From: Hirudinaria manillensis | Taxonomy: Eukaryota; Annelida; Clitellata; Hirudinida; Hirudinidae | Length of the DNA: 64,000 nt | Reading direction: 5' to 3' | Assembly: GCA_034509925.1 (NCBI GenBank) | Contig: CM067534.1 | Coordinates: forward strand, 3,182,001-3,246,000 | In this document: positions 48,045 to 59,575 of the stretch, in pieces | Layout of the letters: every line of letters starts with the position of its first letter | Position numbering within the stretch: position 1 is the first letter of the stretch | Made by a program: the position numbers and the translations under genes | Notes under the pieces: generated by a model | The model's database searches: none | What the model was told of the DNA's origin: nothing | What the model saw: only the letters and a program-made list of their open reading frames with translations

Positions 48045-48277
48045 ATCCACCTCTAAGACGAAGTTCCAATTGAAGAGTAGATTCCTTCTGTATATTGTTG
48101 TAAGCACTAAAGATTCTTCCGTCTTCCAACTGCTTTCAGGCAAGGATGAGTGTCTGTTGATCTGGTGGAATACCTTCCTTGGATTTTAGCTTTTTGCATT
48201 CTCAATGGAAAATAGATTGGTTCTAGTCCCAGAGTTTTCCAGGTTTTGCGTGTAAGAGTCTTTACAAAGATCTGCAC
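48045..48277 (-). pseudogene. ubiquitin pseudogene (copy 2)
   Basis: From 48,277 on the minus strand: VQIFVKTLTRKTWKTLGLEP, a frameshift, IENAKAKIQ, another shift, [40 protein letters not shown]. The end retains the processing site Gly-Gly of ubiquitin followed by Phe, as in a terminal repeat of polyubiquitin with one extra residue. Small indels destroy the frame. It is the paralogue of 14,078-14,285 and shares its position beside the two-exon gene. Confidence 0.75.
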
Positions 48278-48966
48278 GATTAATGTCCTGTGGATCTGTG
48301 AAAAATACACTCGCGTTTGTTTGGTCTCCGTTTACACGTGTTCTTTTGAAGGAATAAAAAGAAAGTCTAAAAATAAAACAAGTTTAAAAACATATTAAAA
48401 ATTACAGTTTATTTACCAATAGTAAGTATTTGTTTTTATTAATTCTTGTTATTGATATTTGCTGTGCAAATCTATGACTGAGGGTTAATGTTTACCTGAT
48501 GTTAGAGTGTTACTGAGTCAGGTGAGTTAGTTCACATGGAGTTCTCTATATTTCAAAACTAAACGTTTGATTTTATCAAGCATTTTAATTTCTTTGAAAT
48601 TTAATCGAATTACTTCTTGGAGTTAATAAGTTTGTAACAGAAAATTTTGAAATAAAAGAATACTTGAAATGAATTTCAGTGTTAAATGAATATATTAACA
48701 ATACGAATCAGGATTTATTGGGATAACATGCAAAGTTTATGCAAAGTCTTAAACTTGGTCGAATTACATTTCTGAGTCGAAAGAAGTGAATTCGTTTTTC
48801 TGAAGGCACTTTGTGGTGGGGCCGCTATTACAATCCATGATTAAATGAAATAAAATAAAATATTAAATGTATAAATATAAATAAGTAACATCATTAAATA
48901 ATATATTATATTAAACTTATGGTTGTGAACAAATTTTAAGATTCCATACGGGGAGGAGTATTTCCA

Positions 48967-49781
48967 CACAAGTTATGGTATCCGGGAAAGTCATCGCGGA
49001 AAATTCATCGAACGGAAAATTTTAAAGGGTTACTAAACGATCACTTTGAATAGAATAAGACAACATGCATATATACAGATTGTATTTTAAACCTGACTTA
49101 ATTAATAATTAAAATTATAAACCAAGCCCCTAAAATAGTCAATGATGTACCTTTTATCATTATCTTTTATTATACTTTGTTCTCTGAAAGGGGCATCTCG
49201 ATAACATTTCTTCGGAAAGGTTACGTTGATGCCTGCTACATGTTGTTCCAACTTGCCCTCGTTAAGGGCCTGTTCCTTTCTCAGAACTTGGATAAATTTC
49301 CATATGGATGGATGGCTTGCTCCATCAGACTCGTTAAAGGCCCTATGCCTACCCTCACAGGAATTGTTAGTTTTAGGAGAAGCAGTCAAACCATCCTCGT
49401 AGCAATTCCAGATATGACGTGGAAATCGGGGTGGTTTTCAGCCACGCCGGTGAGGTCATCCAATCCCGCGGCAAACCAAAAGCGGGGGCTGGATAATACT
49501 TGGAGATGTTGCTCTCTGGCGAAAATCAGCATTCTCTCGGAACTTCTGCTTCTGTGGAAAATCAAAAACTTAGTTTCTTTGTGTGTGTCTTAAAAACTCC
49601 TTTGGAATAACCAATTCAGTTAACGACAGTGGATTTGACTTAAGGGAAAATGGGATAATATGGGGCACCTATAAAACATTTTATTAGTGATTCAAGCTAT
49701 AATTAATTTTGTTTCTCTTTTGCATTTGTTGAACGCACAACGTGATAAGTTCAATGCTAGCGCGATGAATTTTCCGTAAAT
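48967..49781 (-). mobile_element. Mutator-like (MULE) DNA transposon relic
   Basis: The left end carries ggtatccgggaaa-gtcatcgcggaaaattcatcgaacgg (48,967-49,010) and the right end gcgcgatgaattttccg (49,759-49,775), an inverted arrangement of GGAAAATTCATCG units. Between them, on the minus strand, about 49,389-49,102 encodes KTNNSCEGRHRAFN, HPSIWKFIQVLRKEQ and DYFRGLVYNF. This matches the C-terminal block following the DDE domain in MULE transposases often found beside FLYWCH fingers (family assigned from memory of the pattern). Upstream, to 49,590, only broken frames remain. Non-functional. Confidence 0.5.
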
Positions 49782-51243
49782 CACAAGTTAGTATTTTATC
49801 ATTTCAGAGATTATTAGCAGGTTTTGAGCAAAACTTTCAAATTTAACAATGTTTATCTAATTCTTTTGAACCTCACAAATCTCAGCTCTTTCGCTGGAGA
49901 ATCAATTCAAAACAATATCTTAAACAAGAGTCCTTATGCATCTTGTAAGGTTTATAGCAATAAATATGTCGTCAACTTTTTATAGTATTGATTGCTTTTC
50001 ATCTTCTTCTACAATTTAAAGTGATAAATCGTTGTTTAAAGCGTATGTGATCATTTAAATGAATAATGAAATACAGAAATCTCGTTGTAACTTTGTTGTT
50101 TGTGATTTTGTTTTAAATTAAAATTCGATCAAGTAATTCGAATACGTTGCAGCTACATAATGTTGGTTTGCATCCGAAAAAACCTGCCAACAAAGCAGTC
50201 ATTGTTAAGGGTCGACTGTTGGGTTTAACAAAAAAGTGCGAGAATCCATCACCTGAGAAATCATTACTTAGATGTTTATTCATATCTGCATGGTACTTGG
50301 TTTGAATTCTAAGCGGCAGTTGATTAAAAAAAATTTGTTTATTCCTATAAGAATGACCAAACTTTGAAGACACTTTGATTATAAAATGCTTTTTTCTGCA
50401 CGTCAGAAAAGTTTAACAAACAAGAAGCAGACAATCCTTGCCGGATGGGGTTTTGTGAATGAAGTGTATTTAATCAATCTTAAGAAATGTCAAAATATTG
50501 GGATTGTAGAATTACCTCAATAATTTAATGTCTTATTTGGTAATAGGACGCAGGTTCACTTCCTGGTTTTTGTTTCACTTCTCATTGGCCATCATATCAT
50601 CATCATCATGAGAATGAAAATCATAGCAAGAATAAAATGTAAAATATTTTTTTAATTGTAAACATTTTAACATTGTAAAGTAATTATGCTACGTTAATTT
50701 TAATTAATATTAATATGTATATACCAAACTAGTAATTGGATAAAATCAGCTCTGTTGCACCACAACGCGAGTTTGAAGTGTGATCGAATTATCTGGATTA
50801 GAGTTTTTCCTTTGTTACATGAATAATTCATTACCCCAAAGTCAAATGACCACATCACCACATGGTGACGATGACGATGATGATGGTGACCACGATGATG
50901 ATAATAAATTATAACTGCTTCACTGTTTCGTGTCAACATCTCGGTGCAACTCAACAATTCAAAGAGCGAAAAGACAACTCTAAGCGCAAGGATTTCATAG
51001 ATTTGTTCTGCTGGCAATTCTTGCTTTTAATGCTTTGCTACCAATATATTTTAATTTTTTAGTTTATTTTTATGTTTCTATTTTCAACCAGTGGGTGACT
51101 GAAAACGATTGAAGTTAACAAACGGAGTTGAGATCAACGTCCATCTACTTGCTTTCCTTTCGACGCCTGAATGATTGTTTTTCTCGCCGACGATGAAATT
51201 GGGATGGCAACGACGAAGATGTTGACGATGATGATGATGGCGT

Positions 51244-51275
<32 letters not shown>

Positions 51276-52115
51276 GTCCAATTTTGGACAATTCTTTCTT
51301 GAAATTGACTTTTACACGAGTTATTTAACACGAGTTTTACGTATTGAAGTAACACAAGCACAAATCGAATTGAGCGCTCGGATGGAATTTTCACGGTCCT
51401 AAAGAAGGTCACACTTTTTTTGCTATTATTGTGGCCCAGCTGAGCGTATAAAAGTTTCTGAATTGAAAAAAAGATAAAGTTTTAATCTCCAACCCGATCC
51501 CAAAGTAATTATCCAACTGATTTGATTTCTATATTTTCTAAATCTTTAATTCCGCGCTTTTGCCATTGGTATTAGAAAATGTCAGTCGTGTATCTCAAGC
51601 GGAACTGTTTGCATTTGTTGTATTTTTGCGATTTTATTTTTACAATAGTTTGGGTCAACAAGTGCATGATTGGCGATGTCAATTTTGGCATTATGGTGAA
51701 GCATATTAAGCAGAATCGATTATTCAAAATTTTCTTAACGCAGAGTTTCAATCCTCAGTTACCCAACAAGAAATTTTTAGAAAGTTCGCAAAACTATTAG
51801 GACTTCTTAATCAATTTAATCAAATGAATAGAAGCAAGTTTGATGATCGCTTAATTTTGCCACAGAACTTTGTCCAGGAAGTCTGCGTTGTGGAGAATTA
51901 AATGCTTCACGGCAGTCACGCGGGGAAAAACGCAGACGTTAAATTTCCAATTAATACTGACAACAGTGATGTTTTTAGGCGAATCTTCATTTAATTAGCA
52001 TAAGTATGCACGAGTCAAAGCAAACATTGGAAATTTAAGCCTAATACCTTATTCTCAGAAGAGCCATGTTTACTGTGAACGACTGAATCACAGCCGTTGC
52101 AATTAAGTCAGAAAT
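49782..52115. other. intergenic; no gene seen
   Basis: AT-rich with short GAT/ATG trinucleotide runs near 50,865-50,905 and 51,225-51,272, which create false poly-His/poly-Asp frames. I find no splice-bounded coding sequence. The last 200 bp before 52,120 are the promoter region of the peptide gene. Confidence 0.4.
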
Positions 52116-52119
52116 AATC

Positions 52120-52127
52120 TATAAAAG
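52120..52127 (+). promoter_or_regulatory. TATA box of the antimicrobial peptide gene
   Basis: TATAAAAG, with a pyrimidine-rich candidate initiator (ttcagatc) about 25 bp downstream and the non-coding first exon ending at 52,179. Confidence 0.6.
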
Positions 52128-52147
52128 CGAGTTAATTCAACCCTTTC

Positions 52148-52912
52148 AGATCAGATTCTTCTGCATCTTTGGATATCAGGTATCTTTTTGTTTATTAATA
52201 TTTTTACTTAAATTTATAATTAAGCATAGCACCAATATGTCATAATTTTCAATCATTATATTAAATACATTAAGTTGAGTATTTTGTTATAAACTTTGAT
52301 TTTCATTTCGGATTGTTGTTGTTTGTATTATATTTTACTCCAGTTTAAACCTCATAATAAGTGATAGACTTAATCGGTGATTAGTCTTCAATGTATGATT
52401 TAAATAAATATGGATTTAAATAATTTGTTTTATTTATTATTGTACCTCTCTATTGTAGTCACATAATACAACCTGTCTTTGCGTCCAAAACTATCTTGTT
52501 TAATTTGTAACATTAACTTGATTAACGATTCGATAAATTGTGCAGGTGGAAACAAAGTAAAATGAGGCTGATCGTGTTGATTGCAGTTATCGTTTCTCTC
52601 ATGCTCGTCATCGAAGGGCCGACGGAAGTCGATGGTTTCAAAAAACTTGGCAGAAAAATCAAGAGTGGTTTAAAGAAGGTGGGGAAGGTCATAGAAAAAG
52701 GTGCTAAGAAGATCTTAGAGAATGGCATAACATACCGGAAATCATTTTGACAAAAAAATGGAGATACTTACGATATGTGCTTACGATGTTCTTACTACTG
52801 GCTTAGAATGTTTTCCTTTTGATCTTAAGAAGCAAATGATTGAAGAAACTTTAAATGAATTTTCAACCAATTTATCATTTACTGAACAGAGATTTTCAAA
52901 TATTAAAATAAA
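52148..52912 (+). CDS. cecropin-like cationic antimicrobial peptide precursor
   Basis: Coding 52,562-52,750 (62 residues). A non-coding exon 1 (about 52,148-52,179, donor cag|gtatct) is joined to exon 2 at 52,546 (acceptor ttgtgcag). TATA box at 52,120 and AATAAA at 52,907-52,912 complete the gene; the stated range is the inferred transcript. Residues 1 to about 25 are a signal peptide (basic MR, then a run of L/I/V, ending near EGPTEVDG). The mature part begins FKKLGRKIKSGLKKVGKVIE and has about eleven Lys/Arg against two Glu in 30 residues. Hydrophobic residues sit every 3-4 positions, giving an amphipathic helix with no Cys. Cecropins and similar linear peptides disrupt microbial membranes. 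Homology to true cecropins is uncertain; secreted helical peptide is the safe part. Confidence 0.65.
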
Positions 52913-54690
52913 TCATTTTTAAAGAAGAAACCTTCATTTTTTATCGGAATTCCTAAAATATTGTGGTTTTATTTGCTATGAAACTGTAATAAAGTGTTTA
53001 AGCAGTTTAATTCTAAAATAAATACGGAAAATACGAACTTGGGAAAGAAAACGTAACAAAACGAAATGAGGGTTTAAAAGCAAACGAGGATATACGAAAT
53101 TAGCTACACACATTAATGTAACGTTGCGGTAACCATATTCAGTTTCATGAATTAATAATTAGCCTCCAGGCTGCCTTTTAAATTTTTACAATATCATTTC
53201 ATGGAGAAATCTATTTCTTGGGCGATTAAATAAATTTGGGTTAATAGGTTAATTTCACTACTATGCCACTCTCACTATTATGCCACTTTTGCTCGGTACA
53301 GACGGGTGGCATAGTAGCGAGATTTTACTGTATATGTTTTAAACATAAAAAATAGACTAGTAAGAATTGAATTGACTTGATTTAAAAATAAATAACGTTA
53401 GTAATATTCCCCTTTTTATAAGGAAGAGAAATAAATATTCAAATATTATTCTTATCATTCATTCTTGGTCTCTATATTTGAATTTGTACCCCATACTTCG
53501 AGGCTGCCTTTGGGTGTCTCCCATCTTCTCGATCGGCCGTTAAAGTTCCTGCAGGCCTGAGGTTTGCACGACAGACTCTCTTCGAGGCTCTGCCCTTCAT
53601 TCCGAGGCCTACCTCGTCTTTGTTATCTCCTCCGGGATTGTTCGATTGGCTCTATCAATCGCATCGGAGGTTTAGGCAAATCAAACCTCTTTACAATGGG
53701 GTCGGAAATGGTCGATTTTGATTAAATTAAAAATAAATCGAATATTTTAACTATATTAACTAATATAGGTAAGTATGATAAGTGATATTTTACCAGATTA
53801 ACATTATATTTAACGGAGCTGTGGCTTCATTACCATCACAATTTCAGTAAATTTAAGATAAATTTACTTAATATATGATAGTAATTATGTGATTATACCT
53901 GTTAAATCGGTTGGCCATCTAGCGGGATTGAAGTCCCTTCGGGCCAAATGATATTATTTGCTTCAATAAATATAGCTTTACAATTTTTTTCTTTTAGAAA
54001 GAAATCCAGAACTTTGCGAGGGTGTCAAAGAATCCACTCAATCGTGTAACTGAAGCACTAATTTATTTCTGGACACCACAAACTCAACAAAGACACGGCG
54101 AGGATTGATCGCCAAAATTTTCTCTAAAATTTATAATAGCAAAAATAAGAATAAAAATTTTCCAACGTTTTTAAAGAAAAAATGAGAAACTTTACAAATT
54201 TTCGTGACTGAAATCCATCGTGGCATTAAGAACATCTTGCCATTGAAGGTAACACACGTCTACGTATACCCCAATTGACGCCCGTTTCATTTTATTTTTT
54301 TTTTTTTAAAGAATTTATAATTTATAATAATGAATAAATAAATGGATGAATAAATAAATAAATAAACTTATGTATAAGTTAATAACTAATTTACATTTAT
54401 TTATCTACATTAAACTCCTTAAGTACAGTTAATAAAAGTCCGCATTCAAATTTATGAAAGACGCAAATAAAAAAAATCCCAGTTTCATTTTCTGATGAAA
54501 GAATTCTCATCGAATCAACACAATCAACAATTTGCATGCAGCATAATAAAAAACTTATTTGACGTAAAATAATATCAAAAACTTACTTTGATCACATAAC
54601 GAATTATTAAATTACTAATCATTAAAAACCAATGCGACTGAATGCCGACCAAATAAATCGTGCAAACGAGATGCAAATGAGACGACTCGC
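52913..54690. other. intergenic, with one unexplained G+C-rich patch
   Basis: Mostly AT-rich DNA. 53,476-53,690 is distinctly richer in G+C and has a minus-strand frame (RFDLPKPPMRLIEPIEQSRR, one stop, then NEGQSLEESLSCKPQ) that I do not recognise. 53,915-53,985 ('ccatctagcgggattgaagtcccttcgggcc' ending aataaatat) looks like a retroelement 3' end. No gene called. Confidence 0.35.
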
Positions 54691-55831
54691 CTGCAATCCT
54701 GCATGCTGTCCGTCGCACATCCTCGCAAGAAGCGACAGCACGAGTTTTATGAACCCGTCATCTTTCTGCTCGAATCCCTCGAAGTCCTCCTCCTCCTTTG
54801 CAGCTTCCTGTTGCTTAGGACTCTTTTCATCCTCAGAGTCTGCCTGCTGGTTGGTTGATTAATAATAAATTAACATTATCGATTAATAAATTAACAATCA
54901 ATTGTAAGTCATAATATCAACCAATTGTTAGTCAATTAATGATCGTAAACTCTTGCAATTCACCTTCTAATGCACTTTTTATGGCCATGTCGACGGCTTG
55001 AATCTCCTAAAAGTAAAGGTATCATCATCATCATCAAAATATGCTTCAATAAATTTAAATTTATTTCAACAACAAAAGAACAAATCACAAAATTTTCTCG
55101 TTTCCTACATGCACAATGTCAAACAGAACATCAACAAATCAACGACACATCATTAATATCATACATGAAAACACATCTCGTGCAAGAGTCACGTTGCAAT
55201 GGTATTAAAAATATAATTATTAAATGCAAAAAACAAAATTCGAAAAATTAGCGATCAGCAGAACCTTCAGAGCTTTCTTTCCGGCGAGCATCCCAGCCTG
55301 GAGCGTCTTCGTCTGCGACAGTGCCTCTTTGGCACGGGCTCTCTGCTGTGCCGCTAAAGATCTCCTGGAGAACTCAACGCGATGCGACCGATGATTCGTT
55401 CAGGCAATGGTATTCAAATGACTTTGAAGACCATTTAAAGCCATTTAAAGCCATTTAAAAGATGAATTTCTAACTTTTCTTTGATGGCGATTGCAGATAA
55501 ATGGATTCTCGTTCTGATGGCAGCGAAAAAACTTTCCTCCCTCGTCTGCCAGAAATACGTCAGCAGAGACGTCTTGAGCGCGTAAAGAGAAAGATCGGGC
55601 CCGAGATTAATAATAATAATAATATTAAAAACAAATTATGTTAAATGAAATTCGAATTTAAAGATGCCAAGCACCTGCACCGGTTCGTTGGCATTGAAGA
55701 GCATGACGGACACGAAGGCCAGAACTTCTTTGGCCACCCTGTCGCAGGGTCGAGCCAAGTGCGGCAGAGCCTTCTTGACGGCTTCCATGTCGTTGAGTTC
55801 CACCTGAACGCTTCTAATCCAAACCAGGTGC
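54691..55831 (-). CDS. inositol 1,4,5-trisphosphate receptor-like, internal five-exon fragment
   Basis: Five minus-strand exons: 55,831-55,675, 55,572-55,475, 55,364-55,265, 55,006-54,964 and 54,839-54,691. Phases agree at every junction and no stop occurs; about 180 residues. They encode ...LARPCDRVAKEVLAFVSVML, then LLTYFWQTREESFFAAIRTR, QRARAKEALSQTKTL, EIQAVDMAIKSALE, and an acidic linker followed by DDGFIKLVLSLLARMCDGQH. This order (helical ARM repeats, TREE-x-FF, acidic linker, then D-G-F-x-K-L-V...M-C-D-G-Q) is what I associate with invertebrate-type IP3 receptors, ER calcium-release channels. The ligand core upstream and the channel downstream are not in the window. The last donor reads CAG|GCGAGT, a GC donor. 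Either introns are very long or this is a detached gene slice. Confidence 0.5.
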
Positions 55832-56329
55832 CTGTTCAACAGAGCAGGAAGGTGAGAAGCACAAGAGTGCATTCAGATGATGACGACGACGATGATGATG
55901 ATGATGATGACTTGGTTGATTTTATCTGTTGTTGAAAAATGGGCTTTATATATGTTAAATGGTGTTCTGAATTATTCTGAAATTACATAATGGCACTTAT
56001 GTGAATGATAGAAGCTCCTTCTTTCTTAAAACAGAGGAAGAAGGAGAAAATATTCACAAATTATAATAATTTAATTATAATTTTGTTATGATATGTAATT
56101 AAATTTAAAATTCTAAATCATATACTAAAACATTAAATACAGTTTGTCTCTATTTAAATTAATTTCTTTAAAAATATTAGCTTTTGATAAACCAATAAAA
56201 GACCAATAACGAAATCTGGTAATAACTTACAAAATTTATTTTATAAACCCTAAATACGAAACTTTGGTTTATCAATATGTTATGGTTATGTTTTAGCTTA
56301 AAATTTTGGCGGAAATTTACTCTGAAGTT
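55832..56329. other. intergenic spacer with (GAT)n run
   Basis: A GATGAC/GAT run at about 55,876-55,911, then AT-rich DNA up to the start of the plus-strand gene at 56,330. I find no further IP3-receptor-like exon here on the minus strand. Confidence 0.4.
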
Positions 56330-59300
56330 ATGGCATCGGCTGAGTCTTCGCGGAAGCGCGGTTGTGAAGATCAGGAAGAAAGTTTCTCAAAAAAACTGAA
56401 GCCCATGTCGAAACTTGAAGATGAAATCGGTGCTTTGATTTATTTATATCACGTTTTCAAGGTTTATCCTAAAAATGTATGCTCGAAATCATATTCTTTT
56501 TACCATTTTACCTTCCAGAATTGAATTTATTGCTCAAGGATATCGAAGAAAATGATGAAATATCTCCAGTCAAATTAGAAAAATTGAAAAGTGTTGCTTT
56601 GTATTTGAGGTGGTAAATTCGTTTTGAACTCTTCAACATTTGCTGCAATAGAAATCAATAAACCAATCTAAAATCTAATGACCAATACAATCAATAGATA
56701 TGATTTTTTTTAAACCATTGCCTTTGAATATTGAAGTCCGTATTTGCCTCGCTTATCTGATGAAGGTCTTTTTGAAATTGATGACATCATTTACAAAAAA
56801 GATGACGTCCCTGGTTCGGTGATCTCGTGTTAGTTAATTATTTAATTTTGTATGTGATTGTCAGAATTAACAAAGAATTAAACTCTTTTTTTTACTTCTT
56901 TAGGTAGTATATCAGAGGACTTGTTGAATACTTTGACCCAGAAGTATTTAAGATCATTTACCAATATTTACTTGGTATGGGAGGTTATTTGCCCCTTTTG
57001 CATGTAACAAAACTATGTTCTACGACCATGTTGGTGATACCAACAATAACTACTATTTAAAAATATTTTGAGATATACAAACATTTTCTGCCTCCCTACT
57101 AATTTATTTAGTTTGGAAAATGACTGATTAATGCAATGTCATTAGCAATTGAGATAATCTTTTTGTCTTTATAATTATTGGCATGTTTAAAGAATGTACG
57201 GGTTATTTTAATCTTTTTAGTCCATTTCGTCATGCGGACATACGGATAGGTACAGAGTGGTAGATGTGGTTTTGCTTCAGTTGATTGAACATTCATCCAG
57301 CAAATTGTTCAAGCATGACCGACTGGATGATTGTTCTTTAATCCAGTAAGATCATCACAAGGATGATTGTTTATACATATTACATCAATAATTTATTTCC
57401 TTTTCAATCAAAAAGTATGAATGGCTTCAATTTTTTACAGACTAATAGATTGTTTGGTAAGAAATAGAAATATTTGTGACATTTGCCTTTCATTAAAAAT
57501 TCTGACTGTGGACAAACAAGGAGAGGCCTTTGCAAACGTGCAAAAAGAAAGTAAGAAATTATTGAAAATTTTGCAATCAAAGGGAACAAATCAAACACGC
57601 TGTTTGAGTTTACATGGTTGCATTATAAATCTTATGGTTTTCAGGGCCAGCCTGTCTAGCGGAAGCTTGCGCTTCCTTAAGACTGACCCTATGAGTTTAC
57701 TTTGTATTTTAAGTTCATTTGTTTCATTGTGTGATGTACATAATTTGTTTAATATTGTACATGTTCAATTTGCCATTTGTTCTTTCAGTTGCTTTGATAC
57801 CTTAATAAACTCATAAACCCAAAAAAAAAATAACATGATTAATTCACTTTTAGGATTAGGTAATCTCCTGTTTCTATCAAATCTGAGAAATATACCTGAA
57901 GCCAAGAATCCTGAAGCTAAAAGAATATTAACGTGGTTATCCAAGCAAAGTAAGTTAATTGAAATTTACTTGACTGATACATAAAACATGTTTTCCATAC
58001 TTTCTAACGATTTTTATCACCATTTATCATGGTTCATGTTTCATAAAAATAAACTGTAATTTTAGGCAAGAACATATTCGATCAAAATGTAATCAAATCC
58101 GAAGACAATTATGTAATGGAATTTTTAGAATTAATTAAACATCTGAAGGTGGTTTTTATTACTTTTACTTTGGTTCTCTCTTTGGGCACTTAACTTCCAC
58201 GAAATGCTTACAGGGGAACTACAATAAAGATGACTTAGATCAACTAACTCTCATTTTTGATTGGTCGGTCGTAAGTGACCAACTTTATCGATACTTCTCA
58301 TCAACTCAAACTGAATCTGAGAAATCACAACGTGCAAGGGGGGTGTTAACTTTACAAAGGAGAAAAAATGTGCCGGTAGTTTTATTTTTACAATTCATAC
58401 AGCAACGTTCTTAAATTTATAGTTATAGAAATGTACTTCAGTACAACACATAGATTTATTGCAAGATTAAACTTTTCAATAAAATCATATGTATAGAAGC
58501 TAAAAATTGAATTTAGATTATTCGTTTGATCACTTGGAGAATTTTAAATTTCAGCTTATTGAGAGTAGAGCAATGATGATTGTAGATCGTTGTTTAACAG
58601 CGCACAACTTTGAATACTATTTAAGCTCCACGGTAAATGATTAGTCCATCCGAAGAAATGATGAGAAATTAAGAATTTTCTTTCGACAAGTTTATCTGAA
58701 TGATTATTAATTTTTGTTAACCAATATTTCAATAATTAATTTCTTTACATTTAGCTGGGCAGAGCTTCGAAATATCCAGATGATCTGCTGAGACTAATTG
58801 ACAAATACCATTGCAATGATATGGAACCTTACATCTCAACGTGCACCGACGAATTGATTAACCAGCAAGTCTCCAATTGCAATGAAGACATAGATTATGT
58901 AGATAAACATGACTTTACTATTGTAAAATTTTTGTTTTACGATCAATTTCTGAAGAGTTTATATGTGTTATCGAAGTTATATGAAGCTTGTTCAAAGAGC
59001 AAAGAACTATTAAGGGTTAGATCGTGAAAATATTTGGAATTGTTCTCACAATATTTTGAGTAATTGCAACCTATAATTAATTAATTTATTTATCTAAAGA
59101 TGAAGAAAGGATATAAAGATTACAATCAATATTTCGTACATGACGACATGAAAAGTGTTCTTCTTCAAGTACTAGTTAAGGATTCACAAAGTAAAGGTGT
59201 GCCATGGTGGTTTAATACCGTATCAAAAAAATGGTAATATTACTTCCACATTATGTGTTTAAATATCAACATATAATTAAATGTTTTATTGAAGTCCCTT

Positions 59301-59575
59301 CATGATCCTTCCAAAAGGCCACGAGTATTTGTTCAGTGATTTAATTAAAGTGTTCAATGGGGAAGAAATTAGTGATGCAAGTGCTTTATTAATTATTTAA
59401 GCATGTATTACCAAAGCATTCATTAACGGTATTGAATAAAAGTTAATTAACGATTTCAATTTATTTCTAGGCAAATCGGGAGAGTCTGTGTTATGCCATT
59501 AATAGGACCAGAGTATCTTTTTGGAATTTTGGAGATGAAATGACATGGAATGAAATGGAAGAAGACGAAGATTAG
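56330..59575 (+). CDS. multi-exon gene of unknown function, about 14 exons
   Basis: Start ATG 56,330 (ASAESSRKRG, basic KKLKP: likely nuclear). Well-supported exons with agreeing phases: 57,221-57,345, 57,441-57,550, 57,854-57,949, 58,066-58,148, 58,214-58,375, 58,555-58,632, 58,755-59,015 and 59,100-59,233. They encode LDDCSLIQ..., LIDCLVRNRNICDICLSLKI, LGNLLFLSNLRNIPEAKNPE, NYVMEFLELIKHL, LTLIFDWSVVSDQLYRYF, MIVDRCLTAHNFEYYLSST, DLLRLIDKYHCNDMEPY and KSVLLQVLVKDSQSKGVPWW. The protein is all-helical, HEAT/ARM-like, and ends in WNEMEEDED. Early exons (56,330-56,476, about 56,539-56,612, 56,737-56,818, 56,908-56,974) and the last two (59,295-59,380, 59,471-59,575) have ambiguous joints. I do not recognise the family. 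Introns are about 65-300 bp; one (57,551-57,853) holds a retroposon. Confidence 0.6.
57645..57834 (+). mobile_element. poly(A)-tailed retroposon inside an intron
   Basis: Begins near 'gccagcctgtctagcggaag', contains 'cttccttaagactgaccctatgag' and ends 'aataaactcataaaccc' plus ten A. It lies on the sense strand within the intron 57,551-57,853 of the plus-strand gene, whose splice sites remain intact. It is related to the tails at 1-61, 8.4, 25.9 and 37.8 kb. Confidence 0.6.

Noticed and set aside
49177..49593. 138-codon plus-strand frame
   Set aside because: Antisense shadow of the Mutator-like transposase relic.
51579..51800. 73-codon plus-strand frame (MSVVYLKRNC...)
   Set aside because: AT-rich codon content, no homology that I recognise and no nearby promoter, splice or poly(A) organisation.
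51925..51940. NF-kB-like site (ggggaaaaac) upstream of the antimicrobial peptide gene
   Set aside because: It lacks the pyrimidine half of the kappa-B consensus; too weak to list as a feature.
54632..54862. 76-codon plus-strand frame with Ser/Cys runs
   Set aside because: Antisense of the fifth IP3-receptor-like exon.
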